Positions 51,441 to 60,097 of a stretch of DNA of 64,000 nt are shown here, one piece after another. Source of the DNA: Devosia enhydra (GTDB taxonomy: Bacteria > Pseudomonadota > Alphaproteobacteria > Rhizobiales > Devosiaceae). The position numbers were made by a program, and so were the translations under genes. The stretch spans positions 1,397,528-1,461,527 of the forward strand of contig NZ_FPKU01000001.1 in assembly GCF_900119845.1 (NCBI RefSeq), written 5' to 3'. The first letter of the stretch is position 1. Every line of letters begins with the position of its first letter. The notes under the pieces were generated by a model that ran no database searches, had not been told where the DNA came from, and worked only from the letters and a program-made list of their open reading frames with translations.

Positions 51441-52349
51441 ATGGATCCGCCGATGAACGACATCCATCTCCCGCGTCTGGGCGAACTGCAATGCTTCGTC
51501 GCTGCGGCGCGGCTCGGCGGCACGACGCAGGCGGCAGGCCAGCTCAACCTGACCCAGAGCGCCGTCAGCCGCTCGATCAACGCCATGGAGGAGCGGCTGG
51601 GGGTGAGGCTGTTCCACCGCGTCAGGCGGCGCATCGTGCTCTCCGATGCCGGGCGCGCCATGCTTCCCGAGGCAGAGGCGATTCTTGCGCGCCTCAGCGA
51701 AGCCTCGCTGACGGTCATGGCCTTTGGTGGACGCGCGCAGGTCCTCCGACTGGCCGCCCTGCCCAGCTTTTCCTCCGCCTGGCTCGTGCCCCGCCTCGCC
51801 GCCTTCCGCCGTCATGCGCCCGATATCACCTTTGATCTCAGCGCCCGCCTCGATCCCCCGAACTTTACGAGCGAGGCTCTCGATGCCGCCATCCTGCGGC
51901 TTTCGGGCAAGCCGGCCGACGGCGTGATCGCCGACATCCTGATGGACGAGACGCTGGTGGTGGTGGCCGCCCCCTCACTCCTCGATCCCCGCCCGGGAAA
52001 GGGAGACGGCCTGCCTGACCTGCCGCTGCTGCAACAGGCGACGCGCCCCGGCCTCTGGCTCGACTGGTTTCGTCATACCGGACGGGACATGCGCACCATT
52101 CTGCCCGGCGCGCGCTTCACCCATTTCGACATGGTGCTGGCCGCCGCGATCGCAGGCATGGGCATTGCGCTCGTGCCGGAACTCCTGGCGGCCGAGCCAC
52201 TGGCTCGCGGCACCCTTGCCCTTGCCTCGGACAGGCGCCTCAACTCCGACACGCCCTACGCGCTGACCTACCCGGCCCGCTCGCTGGACCTGCCGGCGTT
52301 CCGGCAGTTCCGCGACTGGCTGGTCGACGATGCGCGAGCCGCGCGCTGA
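51441..52349 (+). CDS. LysR-type regulator, divergent from gcdH
   Basis: A 302-residue LTTR. The N-terminal HTH is LQCFVAAARLGGTTQAAGQLNLTQSAVSRSINAMEERLGVRLFHR, and the rest is the periplasmic-binding-like effector domain. Its position, back to back with gcdH, matches GcdR regulators of glutarate catabolism, where glutarate is a likely effector. An ATG four codons downstream is an alternative start. It ends one base before the convergent PLP-enzyme gene. Confidence 0.9.
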   Translation: MDPPMNDIHLPRLGELQCFVAAARLGGTTQAAGQLNLTQSAVSRSINAMEERLGVRLFHRVRRRIVLSDAGRAMLPEAEAILARLSEASLTVMAFGGRAQVLRLAALPSFSSAWLVPRLAAFRRHAPDITFDLSARLDPPNFTSEALDAAILRLSGKPADGVIADILMDETLVVVAAPSLLDPRPGKGDGLPDLPLLQQATRPGLWLDWFRHTGRDMRTILPGARFTHFDMVLAAAIAGMGIALVPELLAAEPLARGTLALASDRRLNSDTPYALTYPARSLDLPAFRQFRDWLVDDARAAR

Positions 52350-53492
52350 TCAGTCCGAGAGGCCCCGCCCCTCGACCGGCCAGATGGCTTCGAGCACGCT
52401 CCCGTGCACCACATGCAGAAAGTCGTGCAGGTTCACGGTGGGGTCGCAATGGGGCACGGTGCATTCGAGCACCGCGCCGATGGGTGGCGCGGGCACGCCC
52501 GGATCGGTCTTGACGCGCCCGAACTCATCGCCGGCCCATTCCATCCGGCCTATCCGCCGTCCTTGGTGAAAAACCGTCGGGAGCGGGCCGTCGAGCGCAA
52601 AGCTCTTGGACCCGGCATCGGTGATGGCCTCGCCGGCGGGGCTCATGGCGATGACGCCGACGGCAACGAACAGCGCGGCGGGAAACACGAGCTCGCCACT
52701 GCCATCGAGATCGGTGGGCAGATAGCCTTCATCCATGAACACATAGGACCCGGCCTGAACCTCCGTCAGCAGCCCCACCTCGAAATCGAGCGCGTGGCTG
52801 CCGGTGCCGCCGCCCGAGATGATGCGCGGGGCAAGCCCCTCTGCCCGCAACGCTTCGATCATCGGAACGAGCCGCGCATTGGTCGCCTCATTGGCGAGGC
52901 GGCGCTCCCGATGATCGAAGATATGCTGCACCTTGCCGTTATAGGCCTGCACCCCCGCATAAATCAGACCCTCGGTCTGGGTGATCCGGCGTGCCAGCGA
53001 CACAGCCATGCCCGGATCGGTGACCCCCGTCCGCCCCAGCCCCGTGTCGCAATCGACCAACACCTCGAGCCTTGTGCCGGCAGCGACAGCAGCAGCGCCG
53101 AAGCCATCGATCAGATCCTCGCGGTCGGCCACGACGATGATCTCCGCAGTCCGTGCGGCTTCCGCCAGTCGACGGATCTTGCCGGGGTGCGAGACCGGTG
53201 CGGTCAGCATCAACCGGTCGATGCCGCCCGCGTGCAGGGCCAGCAGCTCGCCGGTCTTGGCGCAGGCGATGCCCAGCGCCCCCGCCGCCAGTTGACGGCG
53301 CGCGATCTCGACGCTCTTGTGTGATTTGGCGTGGGGCCTCAGCCCCATGCCGGCCCGCTCCGCCAGTGCCGCAAGCCTGGCGATACTCGCTTCCATCACA
53401 TCGGCATCAACGATCAGCGCCGGGGTCTCGAGCCGAGCCCTGCCGCCACTCCGGCCGATCAGGGCAGCGTTGTAGCCTGCAACGCCTCTCAT
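52350..53492 (-). CDS. PLP-dependent enzyme of D-threonine aldolase/D-serine dehydratase type
   Basis: A 380-residue fold-type III (alanine racemase-like) enzyme. The PLP lysine lies in RPHAKSHK at 52-59. The second domain has the metal motif PHCDPTVNLHD, with His and Cys at the zinc positions of D-serine dehydratase. These enzymes act on D-threonine, D-serine or 3-hydroxy-aspartate. It overlaps the hydantoinase B gene by 4 bases, so it belongs to a hydantoinase/oxoprolinase operon and may handle the amino acid it releases. The exact reaction is not determined. Confidence 0.87.
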   Translation of the reverse strand: MRGVAGYNAALIGRSGGRARLETPALIVDADVMEASIARLAALAERAGMGLRPHAKSHKSVEIARRQLAAGALGIACAKTGELLALHAGGIDRLMLTAPVSHPGKIRRLAEAARTAEIIVVADREDLIDGFGAAAVAAGTRLEVLVDCDTGLGRTGVTDPGMAVSLARRITQTEGLIYAGVQAYNGKVQHIFDHRERRLANEATNARLVPMIEALRAEGLAPRIISGGGTGSHALDFEVGLLTEVQAGSYVFMDEGYLPTDLDGSGELVFPAALFVAVGVIAMSPAGEAITDAGSKSFALDGPLPTVFHQGRRIGRMEWAGDEFGRVKTDPGVPAPPIGAVLECTVPHCDPTVNLHDFLHVVHGSVLEAIWPVEGRGLSD

Positions 53493-55228
53493 TGTCGGTT
53501 CTCCCTGAGCGTTCGGGTTGCTATAGCGTCCACAGTACCCGTTGCGGCATCAATCACGACGCCATAATCGCGCCGGGCGCCCTCGATCGTCACCTTGCCC
53601 GACACGACATCATCCAGAACCCGCGCCGGCTCGCGTGCGAAAGCGGGGCCGAACCCGCCGCCTCCCGCGCCCACGAGCCGGAACCGGTCGCCCTCCCTGG
53701 CAGAAAAGCCACGCATCGGCATGGTCGGCAGGCTTTCGGTCTCACCATTGCGCCGCACGAGATGATGCGCCGACGGACCACCTTTGCCACCACCTTCGAG
53801 CCCATAAGGCGGATGGGTACGGCGATCGCCGCGCAGGGTGAAGCCCATGTCTTTGAGAAAGCGGAACTCGCGCACGAACCCGAGCCCGCCGCGGAAGGTG
53901 CCGGGCCCACCGCTGTCGGGCACGAGCCCATAGGCCGTCACTTCCACCGGCATTTCAGCTTCGATCATCTCGACGGGCTGGTTGGAGAGATTGGCTGCAG
54001 GATTGGAAACCCCTTCGAGCCCATCGCGATCGGCCCGCGCCCCCCAACTGCCCACCAGCATCTCGTTGAGCACGAAGGAGCGGCCCTGCCATTGCCCACC
54101 CGCCGCGAGCAGATATGGACCACCCTCGGTGCCCCCCATCGCGCGCTCGGGCACGGCCGCCGCCAGCGCCTGCATGATGGCATCGAAAACGCGATACCCC
54201 ACCACACCCCGCGCACCGCAAGCCGCCGGATAGATCGGGTTCAGCAGGCACCCCTCAGGCGCACGCACGGTGATGGGGCGGAAATAGCCCTCGCAATTAG
54301 GAATATCGACGCGCGCGAGGCAGCGTATGGCCGTGAAGGCCGCCGATTCAGGGAGCGAAATCGGGCAGTTGATCGAGGCTGCAACCTGTCCCGACGTACC
54401 CGCGAAATCGATGTCGATCGTATCGCCGGAGACCGTCACCGTCGCGCGGATGCGGATGGGTTCCGGGGCCTCTCCGAGCCCATCTAGAAAATCTTCACCA
54501 ACATAGACCCCGTCGGGCAGTTCGCGGATCGTCTGGCGCATCATCGCTTCGGCATGATCGTGCAGGGCTTCGATATAGCGCCGGAGATCGATGCGGCCAT
54601 ACCGCTCCAGCAGGGCGACAAGCCCCCGTTCAGCCGTCGCACAGGCCGCCATCTGGGCGCGCAGGTCACCCAGCACCTCAACCGGCTGGCGCGAATTGGC
54701 GGCGATGAGATCGAGCAGCGACTGGTTGGGCCGCCCCTCCTCGTAAAGCTTCATCAGCGGAATGCGCAGCCCTTCCTGCTGAATCTCGGTGGCGTAGATC
54801 GCGACGCTTCCCGGCACGATGCCACCCAGATCCGTATGGTGCGCCACCGTGGCCGCAAAACCGGCCAGTTCGCCGCCATGGAAAATCGGCTTCATCACAT
54901 AGATGTCGGGCAGGTGCTGGCCGCCCGAGCCGTAGGGGTCGTTGGTGATGAGCACGTCCCCGGGCCTCAGCCCCTCGCCAAACCGCTCCCGGATGAACCG
55001 CATCACGCGCGGGAACGAGCAGAGCTGGATGGGCAGGGTCAGGCCCTGCGCGATCACCTGCCCGTCTGCATCGCAGAGCCCCGTGGAATAATCCATGATG
55101 TCGCGCACTACGGGGGAATAGGCCGAGCGCATGATGATGAGCGCCATCTCGTCGGCGATCGAGGCGAGGCCGTTGCGGATGACTTCGAGGGTGATCGGAT
55201 CGATCCTGCGATCGGGCTGCATGCTCAT
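53489..55228 (-). CDS. Hydantoinase B/oxoprolinase family subunit
   Basis: A 579-residue HyuB-type protein. DPITLEVIRNGLASIADEMALIIMRSAYSPVVRDIMDYS is the classic N-terminal signature, followed by TNDPYGSGGQHLPDIYV and the HTDLGGI metal segment, and GGAGGGGFGP near the C-terminus. With HyuA it forms an ATP-dependent hydantoinase, oxoprolinase or, in relatives, acetone carboxylase-like enzyme. It is flanked by 4-base overlaps with hyuA upstream and the PLP enzyme downstream. The specific substrate is not evident. Confidence 0.92.
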   Translation of the reverse strand: MSMQPDRRIDPITLEVIRNGLASIADEMALIIMRSAYSPVVRDIMDYSTGLCDADGQVIAQGLTLPIQLCSFPRVMRFIRERFGEGLRPGDVLITNDPYGSGGQHLPDIYVMKPIFHGGELAGFAATVAHHTDLGGIVPGSVAIYATEIQQEGLRIPLMKLYEEGRPNQSLLDLIAANSRQPVEVLGDLRAQMAACATAERGLVALLERYGRIDLRRYIEALHDHAEAMMRQTIRELPDGVYVGEDFLDGLGEAPEPIRIRATVTVSGDTIDIDFAGTSGQVAASINCPISLPESAAFTAIRCLARVDIPNCEGYFRPITVRAPEGCLLNPIYPAACGARGVVGYRVFDAIMQALAAAVPERAMGGTEGGPYLLAAGGQWQGRSFVLNEMLVGSWGARADRDGLEGVSNPAANLSNQPVEMIEAEMPVEVTAYGLVPDSGGPGTFRGGLGFVREFRFLKDMGFTLRGDRRTHPPYGLEGGGKGGPSAHHLVRRNGETESLPTMPMRGFSAREGDRFRLVGAGGGGFGPAFAREPARVLDDVVSGKVTIEGARRDYGVVIDAATGTVDAIATRTLRENRQ

Positions 55229-57297
55229 TGTCCCCTCACCAGCATCTCGATCGTACCATCGGCCATCAGCCGCGCGTCCGTGCCGGGCGGCACCACACAG
55301 GTCGCATCATAATCCTCGATGATCAGCGGGCCGGCCCGCCAGTCGGAGCTCAAATCGTCCCTGCCGATGACGGGCGAGAGCAAGGTCCCACCGGGGAAGT
55401 CGACCCTGCGATCCTTGCGCAGCATGGCGGGTGACGCAGCGAAGCCGTTGATCTCAGAGGCTGCGGGCACGCGGATCGAGAGGCGGAGATTGACCAGTTG
55501 CACCGGATCGCTGTCGGAACGATGCCCATAGGTGCGGGCATGCTCGGCATGGAAAGCCTCGATCAGCGGAGCGACGCCCCCTTCGGTCAGTGCCGGAACA
55601 TTGAGCTCATAGGCCTGCCCGAAATAGCGCAGGTCGGCCGAGAGGCGGAAATTGGCGGATACAAGGTCATGTCCCTCCGCTTCCATCGCTGCCCGACCCC
55701 GCGCCTTGATATCCTCCCCGAGCGCCGCAAAAGTGTCGGCGCTCAGGCTGCCCGCATCGCGCAGCACCGGCTGCACGAAATCCTGCTCGGCATCCGAGCG
55801 CAATAAGCCCAGCCCCGAAAACACGCCCGCTGCCGGCGGCACGAGGATGCGCCTGATGCCAAGCGCAGCCGCGATATCGGCAGCGACCACCGGTCCGTTA
55901 CCGCCGAAGGCAACCAGCGTAAAATCGCGCGGATCGCGTCCGCGATAGGTTGAAACGGCCTTGACCGCCCGGGTCATGGTGGAGACGGCAAGCTGCAGCA
56001 CGCCGCGCGCCGTCGTCGTCACATCCTGCCCGAGAGGGCCGGCGATCTGCTCGAACAGCGCGCGTCTTGCGCCCTCGGCGTCGACAGCGATCGAGCCCCC
56101 CGCCAGCGTCTCGGGATTGATGTAGCCCAGCGTCACGAACACATCGGTCAAGGTGGCATGAATGCCACCGCGCCCATAGGCCACAGGTCCCGGAAACGCC
56201 CCCGCGCTTTGCGGGCCGACCGTCACCCGGCCCTGCCCGTCAAGCGCGACAATGCTGCCCCCGCCTGCACCGATTTCCGAGACGTCGATGAACGGCATCT
56301 TGATCGGGTAGCCGCCACCCTTGACGAGCTTGGACGAGAGATTGATGCCGGCCCCCACCTCATACTCGTCAGTGCGCGCCGCTTCCCCGTTTTCGACCAG
56401 CGCAGCCTTGGCCGTGGTCCCGCCCATGTCGAAGGAGATGATGTTCGCGGTTCCCGACGCGCCCTGCCCCAGCCGTGCACATGCGATAACGCCCGCCGCC
56501 GGCCCTGATTCTACAAGCGCGGCCGCCCGCGTCACCGCTCGCCCCAGCCGCATGATGCCACCGCCCGAATGCATCATCTCGATGGGTGCCGTGATGCCGA
56601 TATGAGCGAGCCGGGCTTCGAGCGCCTCGGCATAGCGACGGATCACCGGGCCGACATAGGCGTTGACCACCGCAGTGGACGTCCGCTCATATTCCCGGAT
56701 CTCGGGCAGGATGTCCGACCCCCGGCAGATATAGACGCTCGCACCCAGCGCCTCGCGCAGCATGGCTTCGGCGCGAATCTCGTGGTCCGCATTGGCGTAG
56801 GCATGCAGGAAGCTGATCGCCACCGCCTCGATGCCCGCCCTTCTAAAGACTTCAGCCGCCGCCGCCACATCGCTCTCATCGAGCGGCACCCGCACGTTGC
56901 CATCTGGCCCGAGCCGTTCCCGCACCTCGAGGCGAAACTGGCGCGGCACGAGCGGCGGCGGCTTGTCATAGGCCAAGTCATAAAGCACCGGCACGCGCAA
57001 CCTGCGCATCTCCAGCACGTCCTTGAAGCCTGCGGTCGTGACGAGCCCAGTGCGGGCGCCCTTCATTTCGAGAATGGTGTTTGTAGCGACTGTCGTGGCA
57101 TGCACGATGCCGGTGATGGACGCAGGATCGATGCCGAGTTCGCCGACGAGCGCCGCCAATCCCTCCGCGATCCCGCGGCTATAGTCGTCGGGCGTCGATG
57201 CAATTTTGCGGATCTCCAACCGGCCTGTCGCATCGACGAGCGCAATATCGGTGAACGTGCCACCGATATCGATCCCCACTCGAAATCCTGCGCCCAT
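55225..57297 (-). CDS. Hydantoinase A/oxoprolinase family subunit
   Basis: A 690-residue HyuA-type ATPase subunit of the actin-like fold. The phosphate-binding motif VGIDIGGTFTDIALV is at 7-21, GIVHATTVATNTILEMKGA near 65-83, SFDMGGTTAKAALV near 295 and GAGGGSIVALD near 345. It activates the substrate by phosphorylation for HyuB. It is the first gene of a three-gene operon (hyuA-hyuB-PLP enzyme) divergent from a LysR regulator with a 95-base gap holding two inverted repeats. Confidence 0.92.
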   Translation of the reverse strand: MGAGFRVGIDIGGTFTDIALVDATGRLEIRKIASTPDDYSRGIAEGLAALVGELGIDPASITGIVHATTVATNTILEMKGARTGLVTTAGFKDVLEMRRLRVPVLYDLAYDKPPPLVPRQFRLEVRERLGPDGNVRVPLDESDVAAAAEVFRRAGIEAVAISFLHAYANADHEIRAEAMLREALGASVYICRGSDILPEIREYERTSTAVVNAYVGPVIRRYAEALEARLAHIGITAPIEMMHSGGGIMRLGRAVTRAAALVESGPAAGVIACARLGQGASGTANIISFDMGGTTAKAALVENGEAARTDEYEVGAGINLSSKLVKGGGYPIKMPFIDVSEIGAGGGSIVALDGQGRVTVGPQSAGAFPGPVAYGRGGIHATLTDVFVTLGYINPETLAGGSIAVDAEGARRALFEQIAGPLGQDVTTTARGVLQLAVSTMTRAVKAVSTYRGRDPRDFTLVAFGGNGPVVAADIAAALGIRRILVPPAAGVFSGLGLLRSDAEQDFVQPVLRDAGSLSADTFAALGEDIKARGRAAMEAEGHDLVSANFRLSADLRYFGQAYELNVPALTEGGVAPLIEAFHAEHARTYGHRSDSDPVQLVNLRLSIRVPAASEINGFAASPAMLRKDRRVDFPGGTLLSPVIGRDDLSSDWRAGPLIIEDYDATCVVPPGTDARLMADGTIEMLVRGQ

Positions 57298-57328
57298 TCC
57301 CCGCCCCCGCCTTCAATCTCCGAACAGG

Positions 57329-57348
57329 CTATCCCTTCGAAGCGATAG
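57329..57348. promoter_or_regulatory. Inverted repeat 1 in hyuA-lysR gap
   Basis: CTATC and GATAG arms separated by 10 bases. The same CTATC/GATAG arms recur at 57375-57393, which suggests two sites for one dimeric regulator. Confidence 0.5.
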
Positions 57349-57374
57349 GGACCAATTGATTGCACTGCTGTGGC

Positions 57375-57393
57375 TGATAGTCTGAGCCTATCA
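57375..57393. promoter_or_regulatory. Inverted repeat 2 overlapping the LysR start
   Basis: Perfect 6-base arms TGATAG and CTATCA with a 7-base spacer. The last base is the A of the LysR start codon, so binding would repress the regulator gene itself. Confidence 0.55.
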
Positions 57394-58313
57394 TGCGGAT
57401 CACTTTGGCCCAGATCGAAGCGTTTTACTGGATCGCGCGCCTGGGCAGTTTCCACGCTGCCGCGCGCCAGCTCAACCTCACGCAGCCCTCGATATCGGGA
57501 CGCATCCGCGAGCTCGAGCGGGAGCTGGGCAACCCGCTCTTCGATCGCACCGGCGGCAAGGCGCGGCTGACAGCCGCCGGACGATCCATCCTCGACCGGT
57601 CCGAGACCCTGCTCGGCCTTGCCCGCGACATCGAAGGCGGAGCGCAGCCGGATGGGCTGCGCGGGCTCCTGCGGCTCGGCGTCGTGGAGACAGTCGCCCA
57701 CCTCGCGCTCGCCGAACTCGTGGCGGCGCTCCGGGCCCGTCACCCCCTCTTGCGCATCGAGCTCAGCGTCGATATCGGCGCCAACCTCCTGCGCCAGCTT
57801 GACGATCGGCAGCTGGATGTGGCGGTAACCACCGATGCGCAAGCCTCGCCGGGCATCAGCATACGCCCCATCGGCGAAATCGATCTGGCGTGGCTGGGTC
57901 CTTCGGGGCACCCCCTTGCCGACACGGTTCTCACCCCCCGCGCGCTCTCTGGGGAGACGGTCTTCACCCAGCCGGAGGGTTCGACCATAGGTCGCGCCAT
58001 CGGCGATTGGTTCGCGTCTGCTGAGGCAACCCCCGGCGCACTTTCGGGCTGCACATCGCTCAGCATCACGGCCGAACTTGTGGCCTCCGGCTTAGGCTTT
58101 GCCATTCTGACCCCGGCGATCCTCCGGCCGGACGTCGCAGCGCGCATTCATCGCTTCACGGCCGATCCTCCTCTGACACCGCGTCGTCTGTCCGTAGCCG
58201 CGCTGTCCGAACTGCCTGACCGAGACATTGGCTTCATCGCGGATCTCGTCGCGCAAGCCTTCACCTCGCGTGCCGCTCTCAGCACCAGCTCTGCGGCAGG
58301 CGGTCGCATTTGA
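57393..58313 (+). CDS. LysR-type regulator of the hydantoinase operon
   Basis: A 306-residue LTTR: HTH at about 5-64 (LAQIEAFYWIARLGSFHAAARQLNLTQPSISGRIRELERELGNPLFDR), then the effector domain. It is divergent from hyuA. The two CTATC/GATAG inverted repeats in the gap are its likely sites. Its stop codon TGA lies inside the FNR box that serves the next gene. No overlap with other coding sequence was found. Confidence 0.9.
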   Translation: MRITLAQIEAFYWIARLGSFHAAARQLNLTQPSISGRIRELERELGNPLFDRTGGKARLTAAGRSILDRSETLLGLARDIEGGAQPDGLRGLLRLGVVETVAHLALAELVAALRARHPLLRIELSVDIGANLLRQLDDRQLDVAVTTDAQASPGISIRPIGEIDLAWLGPSGHPLADTVLTPRALSGETVFTQPEGSTIGRAIGDWFASAEATPGALSGCTSLSITAELVASGLGFAILTPAILRPDVAARIHRFTADPPLTPRRLSVAALSELPDRDIGFIADLVAQAFTSRAALSTSSAAGGRI

Positions 58314-58323
58314 TCTGGATCAA
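58310..58323. promoter_or_regulatory. Perfect FNR/FixK box
   Basis: TTGATCTGGATCAA, an exact match to the TTGAT-N4-ATCAA anaerobox. It overlaps the LysR stop codon and lies 54 bases before the small membrane protein start, so it is positioned to activate the small gene and fnrN under low oxygen. Confidence 0.8.
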
Positions 58324-58377
58324 CGCTGCCGGCCGCATGCGGCCAGATACTCGGCGTGTCTCGCACAGGAGGACGCC

Positions 58378-58488
58378 ATGCCGCTCTTTTCACTTGTCGT
58401 CGTTGCCGGAGTGATCTTCGCCTTCGCGCTTTTCATGACAGTGCTTGCCATCACGGCAAAGATGAGCCTCTCGGCGACCCATAGCTAA
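58378..58488 (+). CDS. 36-residue single-helix membrane protein
   Basis: A small protein (residues MPLFSLVVVAGVIFAFALFM, then TVLAITAKMSLSATHS) with one hydrophobic segment of about 23 residues from 4 to 27 and a short polar tail. It is preceded by a strong AGGAGG ribosome binding site and by an FNR box, and is followed after 79 bases by fnrN. The good start signals make it a real gene despite its size. I do not recognise it. Its context suggests a role in low-oxygen respiration, for example as a small subunit or stabiliser of a membrane complex. Confidence 0.7.
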   Translation: MPLFSLVVVAGVIFAFALFMTVLAITAKMSLSATHS

Positions 58489-58567
58489 GGGCAGCATCAT
58501 GCTCCAGGACGTGTTCGGGCTTGGCGCAGGCCCTTCTCCGGCCTTAGAGTGGCGCGGGGAGAGGACG

Positions 58568-59299
58568 ATGCAGCCCGAAAGACGCGACATCCACAATTCC
58601 ACGACGCCGGCGCTTTGCATGAGTTGCGAGGCCCGGCACAATGGGATGTGCGGCGTTCTCGATGCCAAGCAGCTTCTGCTGATGTCGCGCCACACCCGCA
58701 TCGAGACGCATGCGGCGGGCACGGAGCTGATCGGGGACTCCACCCCCATCACCTCTTACGCCAATGTCATGCGCGGGGTGATCAAGCTCACCAAGATTCT
58801 CGAAGACGGCCGGCAACAGGTGGTCGGGCTGCAATTTGCGCCCGATTTCCTGGGCCGCCTCTTCGGCGAGGAACACCGCGTCAATGCCGAGGCGGCCTCG
58901 GAGGTCACAATCTGCCGGGTTCCAAAAACCGCACTCGAGCAGCTCGTTGCCGACAGTCCTGCGCTCGAGCACAGGCTGATGCAGCAGGCGCTGCGTGAAC
59001 TCGACGACGCCCGAGACTGGATGCTGACCCTGGGGCGCAAGACGGCAGCCGAAAAGGTCGCGAGCTTCCTTTACCTCATCGCCACACATATCGACCCGGC
59101 GGCTTTTGCCCGCCGGCCCGACAGCGCCAGCTTCGACCTGCCGCTGGGTCGCGCCGACATTGGCGACTTCCTCGGGCTCACCATCGAAACCGTCTCCCGG
59201 CAGTTGACAAAGCTGAGGACCGACAAGGTCATCACCATCGTCAACACGCGGCATGTCGACATTCCCGATCTCGCCCGCCTCAAGGGCCGCTGCGGCTGA
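58568..59299 (+). CDS. fnrN: FnrN-type oxygen-responsive Crp/Fnr regulator
   Basis: A 243-residue Crp/Fnr protein. Cys17, Cys20 and Cys28 (CMSC, then GMCG) with Cys116 provide four ligands for an oxygen-labile [4Fe-4S] cluster, as in FnrN and E. coli FNR. A cyclic-nucleotide-binding-like beta roll follows, and the HTH contains Glu207, Ser210 and Arg211 (ETVSR), which read TTGAT half-sites. The start ATG at 58568 follows GGGGAGAGGACG; an upstream ATG at 58499 would add 23 atypical residues. The FNR box upstream of the small gene predicts autoregulation. Confidence 0.92.
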   Translation: MQPERRDIHNSTTPALCMSCEARHNGMCGVLDAKQLLLMSRHTRIETHAAGTELIGDSTPITSYANVMRGVIKLTKILEDGRQQVVGLQFAPDFLGRLFGEEHRVNAEAASEVTICRVPKTALEQLVADSPALEHRLMQQALRELDDARDWMLTLGRKTAAEKVASFLYLIATHIDPAAFARRPDSASFDLPLGRADIGDFLGLTIETVSRQLTKLRTDKVITIVNTRHVDIPDLARLKGRCG

Positions 59300-60097
59300 C
59301 TATTTGCGGTGCCGGGCGAGCAGCCGGCGCTCGAAATGAGCCACCGTCAGATAGGCTGCCAGCGTGGTCAGCGTCGCCACGATCACCACCTGCCAGACCA
59401 GCACGAAGCGGAACTGCGTGTAGGAATCCTGGATAAGATAGCCAAGCCCTGCATTGGACGCGACATATTCGGCCAGCATCGTGCCGCCGATCGCCGCCGG
59501 AGCGGTGATGCGGAGCGCGGTGAAGAGGTAAGGCAGCGCGTAGGGCAGCCGCAGCTTCCAGAACAGCTGCCAGGGATTGGCATCGAGGATCCGGAACAGC
59601 TCCACCTGGCTGCGTGGTGCGGCCTTGAGCCCGCGGCTGACATTCACGAGGGTGGGGAAAAAGCACACCACCGCCGCCACCGTGACCACTGTCGAGTGCC
59701 CGAACCCGACCATCAGCGTGATGAGCGGCGTGATGGCGACCATCGGCACGCTCTTGATGGCGAGCGCCAGCGGCATGATGCCGGCCCGCGCCGTGGGGCT
59801 CCAGGTGACGAGGAAGGCCACGGCGATCGAGACCACATTGCCGATGATGAAGCCCGCCGAGGCTTCCAGCACGGTGATGCCCCAGCCGCGCGACAGCATG
59901 CCGGCATTGCGGACGAAGCCGGTGACCAGATCGGTCGGCTTGGGCAGGATGTAGATGGGGATCTGCCAGAGCGTCGTCGCGGCCTGCCAGGCCAGGATGA
60001 TCAGCAGCACGAAGATAGGAGAACCCCAGCGCAGGGCGAAGCGATAGGCGCCGGAGCGGGATGCGGCGGCAGGAGCGCCGATTTCGGCCATGGCCAT
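59300..60097 (-). CDS. ABC transporter permease, SsuC/TauC type, gene 2
   Basis: A 265-residue permease of the nitrate/sulfonate/thiamine-precursor group. About six helices run from FVLLIILAWQAATTLWQIP onward; the EAA loop is PRSQVELFRILDANPWQLFWKLRLPYALP. It overlaps the preceding permease by one base (TGATG). It is the last gene of the operon SBP, ATPase, permease, permease on the minus strand. It ends next to the convergent fnrN. Confidence 0.88.
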   Translation of the reverse strand: MAMAEIGAPAAASRSGAYRFALRWGSPIFVLLIILAWQAATTLWQIPIYILPKPTDLVTGFVRNAGMLSRGWGITVLEASAGFIIGNVVSIAVAFLVTWSPTARAGIMPLALAIKSVPMVAITPLITLMVGFGHSTVVTVAAVVCFFPTLVNVSRGLKAAPRSQVELFRILDANPWQLFWKLRLPYALPYLFTALRITAPAAIGGTMLAEYVASNAGLGYLIQDSYTQFRFVLVWQVVIVATLTTLAAYLTVAHFERRLLARHRK

